Source: Fagopyrum homotropicum
Taxonomy: Eukaryota; Streptophyta; Magnoliopsida; Caryophyllales; Polygonaceae
Assembly: GCA_033239125.1 (NCBI GenBank)
Contig: BSWB01000003.1
Span: forward strand, 112,054,320-112,118,319
Length of the DNA: 64,000 bases
Direction: 5' to 3'
Below the pieces are notes generated by a model, which searched no databases, had not been told where the DNA came from, and worked only from the letters and a program-made list of their open reading frames with translations. Position 1 is the first letter of the stretch; the number at the start of each line of letters is the position of its first letter. Of this stretch, positions 33,662-44,394 are shown one piece after another. Both the position numbers and the translations under genes were made by a program.

Positions 33662-35440
33662 TGTTTGCTCCAAATGGTGTGTGCAAGCTTTAAATTTATA
33701 ACCCAAGATGTATGCTTAAAACAAGGATGCGAACCCGCAGTGTACGGGTCAATCGTAGTAAAAGCAAGAATTCCGGGGTGTCGATCTCAGGGACTTAGGT
33801 GAAACAAAGCAAGTATAGGTTGTCAGTATTGCAACTAACCACAAAAGCGATTAAAACAATCAAAGATGATAATATAGTCAATTAAGGAAATATGAAAATT
33901 CTATGGATTAAAGCATCCGGTTGTGGTTCCAACTCAAGATCTCAAGATAAGCGGACAAAGCTGAGATTTTGCAAAGGGAAGGTGTTACTAAAGTGGAATA
34001 GATCACCGGGTAAGTCTCACTACTCACAATCCCAAACCAAAGAACCTATCACCGGGTAAGTCTCAAGGTACTAAGGAAAGGAATTATAATCTCAAATCAA
34101 CACACCGACTAAGGGAATAGAATCAACCTTTACCGTGTAAGTCTAAGGCTAACTCACAAAGATGGGATGAAGGCACACTCAAACCCCAATAAAGGATAAA
34201 CCTTTATTACCTATACTTATGTTCTTGGGTAAACAAACTAAGGAATTACCGGGTAAGTCTCATCCTAGGCTTGCATTGAACCAGGAAAGGTGTAATAAGA
34301 ATAGGATTTGGCAAACTCTAACACTTAACTCTCAGTTACGGATCAGATAACGTCACCTCGGTCAGCCAAATTCCACCCCGGCCGAGATGTTCATCGACTG
34401 AGCGAGATGTTATAGGGTTAAGGATAAAGACTCGAGCTTTCAGGGTCCTACTGGAATTTAAGATTATTCTATCATGTTTTTTCCCACAATCTTCAGCCAA
34501 TCACCCTAGAATCACACAAAGAAATTAGCCACTCATCATCATGAAAGCAATAATCAAATATATGGGAAGAGAATGAATATTTGAACACAAAAACCTTAAG
34601 AACAAGGCTTCAATAACTGAATCAAATATCAAACAAATAAGCGTTCTTTGGATCACAAATCCAACAAGATAATCAACAAGAAGGGAATCTAAGAAAGTCT
34701 TATAAAACCCTTCACAAAAGCTATAATAAGCTATCAATCCTTCCTAGATTGATCTTCAATCTTCCTTCCTTCAGAACTCCGGAGAAAATCCCTTAATTGC
34801 TGGATGCTATCAACCCTCTCAGCATGCGGTGATCCGAAGATGGTTGAATTGTAGAAAATCCAACCCTTTATATAGGAAAATTACCCTCCAAAGATAAAAT
34901 ATCTTGAAAAGATATTTTCCTAATAAAATATATCTATCTCTCAAAAATAAATCCTTAAAATATATGATCTTCCTTCCAGAAATCCAGCCCAAAAATATAA
35001 GATCTCTCCTTCCAAAAATAAAATATCTCAGCCAAGAATAAAATATATCTCGCCGCGTCCAAGGTGTTCGCCTCGGTCGGGACGCTCCTCAAAATCACCT
35101 CGGTCGAGATGGTACTGTAGCTGACCGAGGTGAGTCTCAACTGAAGGTGAAACCTCTTAAATCTCGTCCAAAGTGAATCTCTAATCCATTTCCATGCTTC
35201 CTGGATTCTTCCTTAAGCTCCTGAATGTAGCTCCTATGACTCCTTACCTCCTTTAGCTCCATTTTAGTCCAAATTGTGCCATTTTATCTACGATTACAAC
35301 GAAACTTGGTGTAGACCTTGATTACCGCAAAGGTAGATGAAACGACAATATAATCACATAATATACATTCAAACATGCAGATTATTGAAGATAAAACGTC
35401 TAAACAGGTCCCAAAATATAGACTATAATTCATGCTATCA
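33662..35440 (-). repeat. N1 3' LTR (left copy)
   Basis: Seen: it begins tgtttgctccaaatgg and ends catgctatca. It contains four ACCGGGTAAGTCTC-type repeats (34004, 34051, 34131 and 34248) and two clusters of CCTCGGTCGAG motifs (34353-34411 and 35049-35131). A block near 33734-33795 (cccgcagtgtacggg ... gatctcagggacttagg) is shared with LTRs E and F. It differs from the right copy at a few bases per hundred in the parts I compared by eye. Confidence 0.94.
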
Positions 35441-35479
35441 AAATACCCCATACTTAGCCCTTGCTTGTCCCCAAGCAAG
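35441..35479 (-). other. N1 polypurine tract with upstream hairpin
   Basis: Seen on the minus strand: a perfect hairpin (CTTGCTTG-GGGA-CAAGCAAG, 35460-35479) followed by ggctaagtatggggtattt, which runs directly into the LTR start. Known: the polypurine tract primes plus-strand DNA. The hairpin with a GGA-type loop recurs before the tracts of T1 and N2. Confidence 0.85.
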
Positions 35480-37130
35480 TTCCAAATCTTAGATACAAGA
35501 TAGAATGGATTATAAGTCATAAAGATCAATGAAAAGTATTTCAAAAACATTTTTAGTGGTGTGCTCCACTAATAGATCACTCTAAGAGAATGCTTCATGG
35601 AATTTAAAATCAAAATATGATCAAAACATTTTATAAATATAAGAAAGTTGTTCATCTTTGCATAAAATCATAGAATGCATAATAAATCATAATTATCAAA
35701 ATCAATCATGTATAATCCAGTTTAAACCACTAAGTCAATCAACAAACTCGAGGTCTCAAGGGCTTCCAAAAGAAAGTCAAGAAACATGTGAGGGTTTGAT
35801 GTATATAGGGAATGTGGTGCTAGAATCCGGGAAAAGGATCTTCACTTTACTTCCTTTGAACTTCAACATCTTCCACCAATAGGCTTTGCTTATTTACTTT
35901 TTACTTTACTTTTTGGGATGCATGGACAGAGGTGCACAATAACCGAAGCCTAGGAGATCAGCAATCATCAATTTCTCGAGATGCCTCAAACCCTTGATGC
36001 ACATACCATGACCCGTTAGGAATATCGCTCAATCCGACTTTGGCAAGACACAAACACCCGGCTATGTGAATGGTGCCGAGTTACTCATCATCATGATTGA
36101 CTTCCCCAAACCTATTTGTTTCTTTCTAACTTTCAGCCAACATCTCAATTTTTCTTTCACTTGCTTTTCAATTGCTTGCTTCCAAATTCCCAAATAGGTA
36201 AAGGAAGACAAATATGTATATGAGGGGCTAACCATGATCAAGAAGAAGAGAAGAGAATGGATTGCCTTGGTCTTTCAAGGAAGAGAGTGAGAGAACTCAT
36301 CATGTGGTGTCAACCTTCAAATTCAACATAATTTGGATAAAAATAAAATATTAAACATGCCAAAATTCCAAACAAAGCATTTAGCAACTTAAACATATTA
36401 TAAAACCTTTCAAACATATAAAGATTTCAAAACCAGTCAGCAAACAAAATCATCACTGAGGTCATATCCAGATAAGAAGCACAAAAATCGTTTCGAAAAC
36501 TGTTCCAGTTAAGCCACCTCGGTCGAGATGTTCTAAGTCAACCGAGGTACTGTACCTCGATTGGTCAGAATCACTTCGGTCGAGGTCATAAATGTTTTTT
36601 TTCTTAACCAGTTTTTGACGCTTTTCTCAATCAAATAACCTGTATGCATGCATGTAGTCTCAGATTAACACGTAGATCCAAGTAGAGCATAATAAGATCC
36701 ACATACCCAATACTTGGGACACATTGTCCCAATGGGTCAAATAAAAGTCTAAAATTAGAAAACTCACCGGACATAGCTGAGCCGCAAAATAAGAAAATAA
36801 ACTCTAGAAATGCATCAATCCTCATCAGATCGGTCGAGGTGTTTCTGGGCGGACCGAGGTGTCAGAGCGGATGTCAGACCAAATCGCCTCGATTGACCAA
36901 GAACATCTCGGTCGAGGTACTGTGATAGCAACCGAGATGTATCTCAGTCAAGCTCCGTCTTCTCAATTTATTGAACTTCTATCCTTCTAGTATAGCTCCT
37001 GAGCTGTAATCCTTCTTAGAAAGTACCTGGTTTCTGTCTAGGACGCCAAAAACAAAGCAAAAGCAAACTATCTAAAACTCAAACTAGGAAAAGGGAAAAG
37101 AAAGCAATACCTTGGGTTGCCTCCCAAGAA
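35480..37130 (-). other. N1 long untranslated internal region
   Basis: Seen: about 1.65 kb without a credible ORF, AT-rich and dotted with CCTCGGTCGAGG-type motifs in two clusters (36515-36590 and 36828-36952). Inferred: cis-acting sequence of a non-autonomous element, where an autonomous relative would have most of pol or a third ORF. Confidence 0.7.
36515..36952. repeat. CCTCGGTCGAGG motif clusters in N1 internal DNA
   Basis: Seen: about ten copies or half copies of ACCTCGGTCGAGGT in two clusters separated by about 240 bases of ordinary AT-rich sequence. The motif is a near-perfect palindrome. The same motif is in both LTRs and, as CTCGGCCGA, in the coding region (37725-37835). Confidence 0.88.
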
Positions 37131-37164
37131 GCGTTTGGTTTAAGGTCGCTAGCTGGACCGTTCT

Positions 37165-37315
37165 CCATGGAATTACTCAATGTACCTCGAACACCTTAGA
37201 GTGCTCATCACATCCGTCATAAGACTCTTCCAAAGAGGTTCCGGTTCCTAAATTCACCGGAAAATGGTAGGATCTCCCATGTACAAGCTTGTACGGTTTG
37301 GTTCTCACCGGAATC
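37165..37315 (-). pseudogene. Integrase C-terminal remnant in N1
   Basis: Seen: just past the stop of the 307-codon ORF, another frame reads RIPVRTKPYKLVHGRSYHFP. This aligns with the conserved Athila integrase stretch TPIGMSPFRLVFGKACHLP present in N2 (near 54790-54850). Together with the ORF C-terminus it shows that N1 kept a short degenerate piece of integrase. It has no catalytic residues. Confidence 0.7.
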
Positions 37316-38239
37316 CTACCCTTTCCTGGATCGGGAAATCATCTTCTCGAGAATCCTAGTAGCTTCCCCATCTCCAGTTTGGGGATAGTACAAGGTCTTT
37401 GTCATATGAATGACCCCATACTTGAACAAATAACACTTTGTTGCCTTAGCGGTGAAGCGCTTGTTAAGTTCACTCCTTATAATCCAAGGAGCATCTTCTT
37501 CCAACAATTTCAAGGGAGGTTTCATCTTAATCTTAGGAGGTTCTTTCGGAAGAGACCTCCAACTCTTCGGCGCATCCCTGAAAAAATCTAGAACTTTAGT
37601 AGGAATTTCAACGGGAGAAAGAGAAGGTACCTTATAAAGTTCTTCAAAGCTTGGGACAACTTTCATGTTAGTATGATAATCCACACATGAAATCTTTCCC
37701 AACTCACCTGGATACTCATCCACCTCGGCCACAGTCTTAGTAATTTGGTCAAGGTTCTCTGCATCTTCCACTTCCAACTCAGCAGATTCTTCTTCCATCT
37801 CGGCCGATCTCTCTTCTACCTCGGCCGATCTCTCTTTATCCTCGGCCGAAGTCTCGACAGTTGGATCGAGATCTTCCACATCTTCCTCTTCTTCAACAGC
37901 TTCAGGAGAAATTTCTGGTTCGATTGGAGGAATGCTTGGAACTTGCAGCGCTTCCTTATGCACCTCTTTTGGCTTATCATAGGATAGGGTGCTTTTCTTG
38001 AGCTCCTCCAACTTCTTCATCATCTTCTCCAATTTTGATTCAAGCGAATCTTCAAGAGATTGCTCACAAATCTTTCTAGGGACATTCAGTTCATCCCATA
38101 TGGTAAGCTCCTTCTTAATGGCCTCTTCTCTTTCCCTTTCTTTGTTGAACCAATAGAAGGAGTATTTCTCCTCCAAGTATTCATAATGGTCCGCCCTAGC
38201 ACTTTGTCTTGCTATCCAGGCTGGATCAAATGTAGTCAT
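37316..38239 (-). CDS. N1 ORF: gag-like, acidic, with fossil integrase tail
   Basis: Seen: 307 codons, start 38239, about 100 bases after the primer site, so it occupies the gag position. Residues 1-60 are mixed-charge (MTTFDPAWIARQ). Residues 65-90 look like a coiled coil (LESKLEKMMKKLEELKK). Residues 105-175 are very acidic with SAEVEERSAEMEEESAELE repeats encoded by CTCGGCCGA-type motifs. Residues 265-300 (KYGVIHMTKTLYYPQT ... RILEKMISRSRK) parallel the integrase segment KKYHVHQRVSTAYYPQTNGQ ... ILEKTVSPGRK of N2 but lack the catalytic Glu context. No protease or zinc knuckle is present. Being uninterrupted, unlike its neighbours, it may still be translated. Function unknown. Confidence 0.72.
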   Translation of the reverse strand: MTTFDPAWIARQSARADHYEYLEEKYSFYWFNKEREREEAIKKELTIWDELNVPRKICEQSLEDSLESKLEKMMKKLEELKKSTLSYDKPKEVHKEALQVPSIPPIEPEISPEAVEEEEDVEDLDPTVETSAEDKERSAEVEERSAEMEEESAELEVEDAENLDQITKTVAEVDEYPGELGKISCVDYHTNMKVVPSFEELYKVPSLSPVEIPTKVLDFFRDAPKSWRSLPKEPPKIKMKPPLKLLEEDAPWIIRSELNKRFTAKATKCYLFKYGVIHMTKTLYYPQTGDGEATRILEKMISRSRKG

Positions 38240-38340
38240 CGGAAATCCTAAAAACTACAAAACTCATAGGACAAATGGTTAATAGCAACAAGGACAATAG
38301 CCCCGAAAGACAACCGCAACCGGCTCGGTCTAGACCAAGT

Positions 38341-38357
38341 CCACGGCAACGGCGCCA
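38341..38357 (-). other. N1 primer binding site, tRNA-Asp type
   Basis: Seen: top strand ccacggcaacggcgcca, one mismatch from the plant tRNA-Asp 3' end (ccccggcaacggcgcca). It lies six bases from LTR 38364-40142 and orients N1 to the minus strand. Confidence 0.92.
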
Positions 38358-38363
38358 AAAACT

Positions 38364-40142
38364 TGTTCGCTTCAAATGGTGTGTGCAAGCTTTAAATTTA
38401 TAACCCAAGATGTATGCTAAAAACAAGGATGCGAACCCGCAGTGTACGGGTCAGTCGTAGTAAAAGCAAGAATTCCGGGGTGTCGATCTCAAGGACTTAG
38501 GTGAAACAAAGCAAGTATAGGTTGTCAATATTGCAACTAACCACAAAAGCGATTAAAACAATCAAAGATGATAATATAGTCAATTAAGGAAATATGCAAA
38601 TTCTAGGGATTAAAGCATCCGGTTGTGGTTCCAACTCAAGATCTCAAGATAAGCGGACAAAGCTGAGATTTTGCAAAGGAAAGGTGTTACTAAAGTGGAA
38701 TAGATCACCGGGTAAGTCTCACTACTCATAATCCCAAACCAAAGAACCTATCACCGGGTAAGTCTCAAAGCACTAAGGAAAGGAATTATAATCTCAAATC
38801 AACACACCGACTAAGGGAATAGAATCAACCTTTACCGGGTAAGTCTCAGGCTAACTCACAAAGATGGGATGAAGGCACACTCAAACCCCAATAAAGGATA
38901 AACCTTTATTATCTACACTTATGTTCTTGGGTAAACAAACTAAGGAATTACCGGGTAAGTCTCATCATAGGCTTGCATTGAACCAGGAAAGGTGTAATAA
39001 GAATAGGATTTGACAAACTCTAACACTTAACTTTCAGTTACGGATCAGATAAGGTCACCTCGGTCAGCCAAATTCCACCCCGGACGAGATATACATTGAC
39101 TGAGCGAGATGTTCTAGGGTTAAGGATAAAGACTCGAGCTTTCAGGGTCCTACTGAAATTTAAGATTATTCTATCATTGTTTTTCCCACAACCTTCAGCC
39201 AATCACCCTAGAATCACACAAAGAAATTAGCCACTCATCATCATGAAAGCAATAATCAAATATATGGGAAGAGAATGAATATTTGTACACAAAAACCTTA
39301 AGAACAAGGCTTCAATAACTAAATCAAATATCAAACAAATAAGCATTCTTTGGATCACAAATGCAACAAGACAATTAACAAGAAGGGAATCTAAGAAAGT
39401 CTTACAAAACCCTTCACAAAAGCTATAATAAGCTATCAATCCTTCCTAGATTGATCTTCAATCTTCCTTCCTTCAGAATTCCGGAGAAAATCCCTTAATT
39501 GTTGGATGCTATCAGCCCTCTCAGCATGCGGTGATCCGAAGATGGTTGAATTGTAGAAAATCCAACCCTTTATATAGGAAAATTACCCTCCAAAGATAAA
39601 ATATCTTAAAAAGATATTTTCCTAATAAAATATATCTATCTCTCATAAATAAATCCCTAAAATATATGATCTTCCTTCCAGAAATCCAACCCAAATATAT
39701 AAGATCTCTCCTTCCAAAAATAAAATATCTCAGCCAAGAATAAAATATATCTCGCCGCGTCCAAGGTGTTCGGCTCGGTCGGGACGCTCCTCAAAATCAC
39801 CTCGGTCGAGATGGTATTGTTGCTGACCGAGTTAAGTCTCAGCTGAAGGTGAAATCTCTTAAATCTGGTCCAAAGTGAATCTCTAATCCATTTCCATGCT
39901 TCCTGGATTCTTCCTTAAGCTCCTGAATGTAGCTCCTATGACTCCTTACCATCTTTAGCTCCATTTTAGTCCAAATTGTGCCATTTTACCTACGATTACA
40001 ACGAAACTTGGTGTAGACCTCGATTCCCGCAAAGGTAGATGAAACGACAATATAATCACATAATATACATTCAAACATGCAGATTATTGAAGATAAAACG
40101 TCTAAACAGGTCCCAAAATATAGATTATATTTCATGCTATCA
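38364..40142 (-). repeat. N1 5' LTR (right copy)
   Basis: Seen: it begins tgttcgcttcaaatgg and ends catgctatca, colinear with the left copy. It keeps the same ACCGGGTAAGTCTC repeats and the two CCTCGGTCGAG clusters (39053-39113 and 39754-39833). Being next to the primer site, this is the 5' LTR of the element. Confidence 0.94.
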
Positions 40143-40820
40143 TAGGACGACCGTGGTTATTATGTTTTAAGGCCCAATTGTATGTATAACGGGCCGTGAC
40201 ATCACTGCCCATCTCTGCTAGGAGACTGAGAGGTTCTCTAAAACCAGACCATACAGGTACAAGGTGAGATACATCGGATCCATTCCTGATGAGTACACGG
40301 GGGTGGAGGCGAGGTTTGGGAATCCCTCGTGTCACAAATTAAGTATCATTAGAATGAATGAATGACGTAAATGAAGATAATAAAGGAATTGCGTGAAAGC
40401 ATGATGAGTGTTTACTTCTGATGTGTGTGTGTGTGCTGTTATTATTCTTCAAATATTTAGATAACTAGCTAATGGTTGTTTTGTTGTGTTTTTAGATTTA
40501 CCGCAGGTTAGAGCAGCTGCTGAGTGATCCGGAAGTAGTGGCCAGCCGGGTCTCCGTACTCCTTAGAGTGGGGGTTTGGGTTGTTACCTTGTCGTTCTTT
40601 CCTTTTGTTAAGACAATTAGTCTTTTTCCTTTGTTTAAAAAATATAGGCTGCTAGACCTTGTTGCATTCATCCTTTAAAAATACTATTTCATGAATTTTG
40701 GTTTTTCTTATTTGTGTCTTGTTGCAAGATCCTAGTAATATTGTTGTCAAACTGAGGTCGGGATCCATTGTGAGGTCCTAACCAGTAACGTCACGAGTTT
40801 TGAGAATTCGGGGTGTTACA
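40143..40820 (+). repeat. T1 5' LTR, part 2
   Basis: Seen: this resumes after the N1 target duplication and matches 48150-48822. It ends gagaattcggggtgttaca, and the primer site follows four bases later. Confidence 0.94.
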
Positions 40821-40823
40821 ACA

Positions 40824-40835
40824 TGGTATCAAAGT
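40824..40835 (+). other. T1 primer binding site
   Basis: Seen: tggtatcaaagt, differing from the plant initiator tRNA-Met site TGGTATCAGAGC at two positions, just after the 5' LTR. Confidence 0.85.
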
Positions 40836-41091
40836 TCTAGGTTGGCAACAATGACACTTGAAATCTTCTGAAAGACCGAATAATAAGTGTTTGAGCAGAA
40901 CCCGAAAGGGATCTGGGTTTTAAAAATGAAATTTTGGTTTTCAAATGTATGCATAGTCTTGTTAGGAATAGAAAAGTACGGTTGACCACCACTACTACCG
41001 CGGATCTTAGTATGCTTAGTATGGACTTTAGGTTTTACTTTAGTTGGACTTATTAGCTAGTTTATAACTATAGTTGTTATCCCTCGTGCAG

Positions 41092-42524
41092 ATGGAACAT
41101 ACTAGAGCTACGCTAGCTATTGGTCGAGGTAGAGGTCGTCCTCCTCTCCCGCCAGCTGGAAAGGGTAGGGGTGATAGGACTCCTATTGTTAGAGGACGCG
41201 ACCGTGGAGGTAGACCTCCATTAGCACGAGGTCGAGGTCGAGGTCGAGCTCCTCGAGAGGATCTACTAGTAGTGATCATGCCAGATGCTGGAGTGGAGGA
41301 GGTGGCTGAGAGTGTAGGTCCCGAGGTCAGGAATGAGACCGTTGCTAGGTCTGGAGCGCAGAAGGCACGTTCGACTGAGTAAGGACGTGTTTCTATTGGA
41401 GCATATGAGTACAGAGTACCGAGCATACGTCGAGAGTATGGAGGAGGCTGCTAGAACAGAGAGACTTACCCAGGTACCACCAGTACCGGCTATGTCCGTT
41501 CTAGGTGACACAGGGAGTGCCTCATGTGCTGGCTATACCTGAGAGGAGAGTTGAGGCTGATAGAGCTCCTACTGGGTCTAGAGCACCGAGACCGGATGAG
41601 TGGTTGAAGGCTTTCAACTCTCAAAAAGTCCCTTCATTCAGTGGAGAGATAGGTTTAGAGGTGGAGCACTAGATTGGACATGTAGAGACTGCACTAGACG
41701 CAATACGTTACCTAGAGGATCGATAGGGGGATCTGTACCAAACATGTTTCACGGAGGATGCTCATTCTTGGTGGCGGACCATTCGTAGTCGAGTCACCAG
41801 TTAGGAGCAGATGAGGAGCATTATTAGAGAGAGATATTGCCCTGTCTCGTTGAGGAGAGAGAGGTTTCAGGACTTCATTGAGGCAGGATTTGAGGATATT
41901 CCGATTGCTGCTGCTATCAAGAAGTTCCAGAAGGAACTGACTCTACTTGGACCAACTACACCTCCTGAGGAGCAGCATGTGTACCTCTTTTCACGGAGAT
42001 TGAGAGAGAGCACTCGTTCCTATCTGGCAGGATTTCGCTGCGAGACTCTATCAGACTATCATGATAGGGCGTCGGCATATGAGAGAGATAGGCCAGTCCA
42101 GAGTAGAGCTACTCAGTCAAACATGCCGGATAAGCAGCAGAGGACAAGATATGCTAGTGGCAGTACAAGAGTAGCTGTTTTTGGACAGGGATAGACTCAG
42201 GGGTGACATAGCCATACCGCTACAGTTCAGGCTTCAGCTGGGGGTTCACAGTGCCACAATTGTAGTGGCTATGGACACATCCAATCGAACTGCACGAAGC
42301 CGTTAGTGACCTACTTCCAGTGCGGCAAGGTTGGACATAGGGCTGTATTTTGCCGCCAGGGCAATGATCCATCTCAACAGGGTTCTTCCCCGGTAGGTCT
42401 ATCAGGGAGTGTACAGAGGCAACCACAGTACCGAGCTCCGAGTCAACAGCAGCAGTACCGAGCCCCAGGTCAGCAACAGTCTTACAGGGCTCCAGGACAC
42501 ACATCTTCACAGAGCTCTATGTAG
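41092..42524 (+). pseudogene. T1 gag (broken)
   Basis: Seen: Met at 41092 starts MEHTRATLAIGRGRGR, an Arg/Gly-rich N-terminus. Frames shift near 41380-41600 and again before 41811. From 41811 the frame is the one used by protease and RT and holds the gag core (RERYCPVSLRRERFQDF ... STRSYLAGFRCETLSDYHDRASAYER). The first zinc knuckle CHNCSGYGHIQSNC (CX2CX4HX4C) is intact. The second (YFQCGKVGHRAVFC) has lost its first Cys to Tyr. Stops lie at 42192-42194 (TAG), 42204-42206 (TGA) and 42522-42524 (TAG). Known: gag forms the particle and binds RNA. Confidence 0.88.
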
Positions 42525-42584
42525 GGATCTGGTCGGGGCAGAGGACGTGGCAGTGTAGCTAATACTAGAGGAGCTCAGACACGG

Positions 42585-42989
42585 GTGTTTGAGCTGAGGA
42601 GTGCTGATAAGCCAGAGGCACCGACTGCCACAAGTACGATCCAGATCCATGACTTACCCGTACGAGTTTTATTTGATACAGGTGCTACGCACTGCTTCAT
42701 ATCTAATGCATGCGTAGATAGGTTGTCCTTAGCTACTATAGAGGGGATACCTTTTATGATAGGCTTACTTGACGGGAGTAAGGTAAGAGGGACTCGGGAG
42801 ATCTATGGATGTCCTATTCGCATGGGAGAACGAGATTGGCTAGTAGACTTTCTAGTTATGCCCTTAGCTCATGAGAATGTCATTTTGGAGATAGACTGGA
42901 TGACGAGACATGGAGCAGTCTTAGACATTGGTAGGAGGATAGTGACTGTTGCCACTGAGGCAGGTCATAGAGTGATATTCCGAGGTTAG
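42585..42989 (+). pseudogene. T1 aspartic protease
   Basis: Seen: the retropepsin signature VLFDTGATHCFIS with the catalytic Asp, followed by a flap-like region and VILEIDWMTRHGAVLDI, the characteristic Gypsy protease end. It ends at a TAG (42987-42989) where CAG is expected; the same frame then leads into RT. Role: cutting of the polyprotein. Confidence 0.92.
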
Positions 42990-44394
42990 GACCTCGGAAA
43001 GTCCGGCACTATTATCAGCGCAGTGAGAGAAGCGAGACTGATAACACAGGGTTGCAAGGCCTTCTGGTGTTATGCCATGAAGGAACGCAAGAGCCTGACA
43101 GTAGAGGAGATACCAGTTGCATGCGAGTTTGCAGAGGTGTTCAGTGATGACCTGCCAGGACTACCCCCATAGAGGAGCGTTGACTCCAGCATTGAGCTAG
43201 AGCCGGGCACGAGACCGATCTCGAAGGCCCCATACCGTATGGCACCGATAGAGCAGCTTGAGTTGAAGAAGCAGTTAGAGGAGTTAGTAGAGAAGGGCTT
43301 CATACGCCCTAGTGTGTCACCTTGGGGCGCGCCAGTATTATTTGTGAGGAAGAAGGACGGATCGATGAGGCTGTGCATAGACTACATAGAGTTTAATAAA
43401 GTCACCATCAAGAACAAGTATCCACTACCGAGCATAGATGATCTGTTGGACCAGTTGCATGGACCGTCCGTGTTCTCGAGGATAGACTTGAGGTCGGGTT
43501 ATCACCAGCTGAGGGTGAGGGATCAGGACATACCTAACACTGCATTCCAGACTAGGTATGGCCGTTGTGAGTTCGTAGTGATGCTATTTGGGCTCACTAA
43601 TGCACCAACAGTATTCATGGAGTTGATGAATGGGATATTCATCGACTTTTTAGACTAGTTTGTAGTGGTCTTCATAGACGACATCCTAGTTTACTCTAGG
43701 AGTCGAGAGGAGCATGCAGGACACTTGAGGACAGTGTTACAGATTCTGCAGGATAGCCAGCTGTATGCTAAGCTATCCAAGTGTGAGTTTTGGATGTCAG
43801 AGGTGGCTTTCCTAGGCCACGTAGTGACTGCTGAGGGTATTAAAGTCGATCTGGCGAAGATCGAGTCAGTGTCTTCTTGGCAACCTCCTAAGAATGTTAG
43901 GGAGGTTCGTAGCTTTCTAGGTTTGGCAGGATATTACCGCCGGTTTGTGGAAGGGTTCTCCCTGATTGCCCGACCACTTACTTGCCTTTTGAGGAAGACT
44001 ACTCGGTTTGTCTGGTTTGAGCCGTGTCAGCAAAGTTTTGAGGAGCTGAAGAGGAGATTGACATCTGCTCCGATTTTAGCACAACCTTAGGGTACAGATG
44101 ACTTCGTGGTATACAGTGACGCATCCAAGCTAGGTTTGGGGTGTGTTTTGATGCAGAGGGGTAAGGTCATAGCCTATGCGTCTCGATAATTGAAGACGTA
44201 TGAGGAGAACTACCCCACACATGATCTGGAGTTGGCTGCAGTAGTCCATGCTCTTAAGATCTGGCGTCACTATCTCTATGGGGCGACATGTCAAATCTTC
44301 ACTGACCATAAGAGTCTGAAGTATATATTCACTCAGCGAGAAAGACGAATGTGGTAGCTGGCGCTTTGAGCCGGAAGACGCCTAGGGAGAGGGC
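42990..44394 (+). pseudogene. T1 reverse transcriptase and RNase H
   Basis: Seen: RT blocks in order: KGFIRPSVSPWGAPVLFVRKK, LCIDYIEFNKVTIKNKYPLP, FSRIDLRSGYHQLRV (first catalytic Asp) and VFIDDILVYS (catalytic pair, near 43668-43697). The thumb and connection follow (FLGHVVTAEGI, SFLGLAGYYRRFV), then RNase H (YSDASKLGLGCVLMQ, LELAAVVHALKIWRHYLYG, FTDHKSLKYIFTQRE). Stops: TAG at 43170-43172, 43656-43658 and 44088-44090, and TAA at 44187-44189. At about 44340 roughly 25 codons are missing between TQRE and the conserved VVAGALSRK segment, which shifts the frame. Confidence 0.93.

Larger units (their letters stand above)
33662..40142 (-). mobile_element. N1, non-autonomous Asp-primed LTR retrotransposon
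   Basis: Seen: LTRs 33662-35440 and 38364-40142, both about 1.78 kb and nearly identical. The target duplication TAGGA is perfect (33657-33661 and 40143-40147). A tRNA-Asp-type primer site lies at 38341-38357 on the minus strand, and a polypurine tract at the other end (minus-strand aagtatggggtattt). The internal region is only 2.9 kb, with one 307-codon ORF near the 5' end and no protease, RT or RNase H. It carries several clusters of the motif CCTCGGTCGAGG. Inferred: a derivative of an Athila/Tat element moved by a helper. Confidence 0.96.

Noticed and set aside
41074..41382. Arg/Gly-rich ORF as a host RNA-binding protein
   Set aside because: It sits just after the T1 primer site and is the start of T1 gag.
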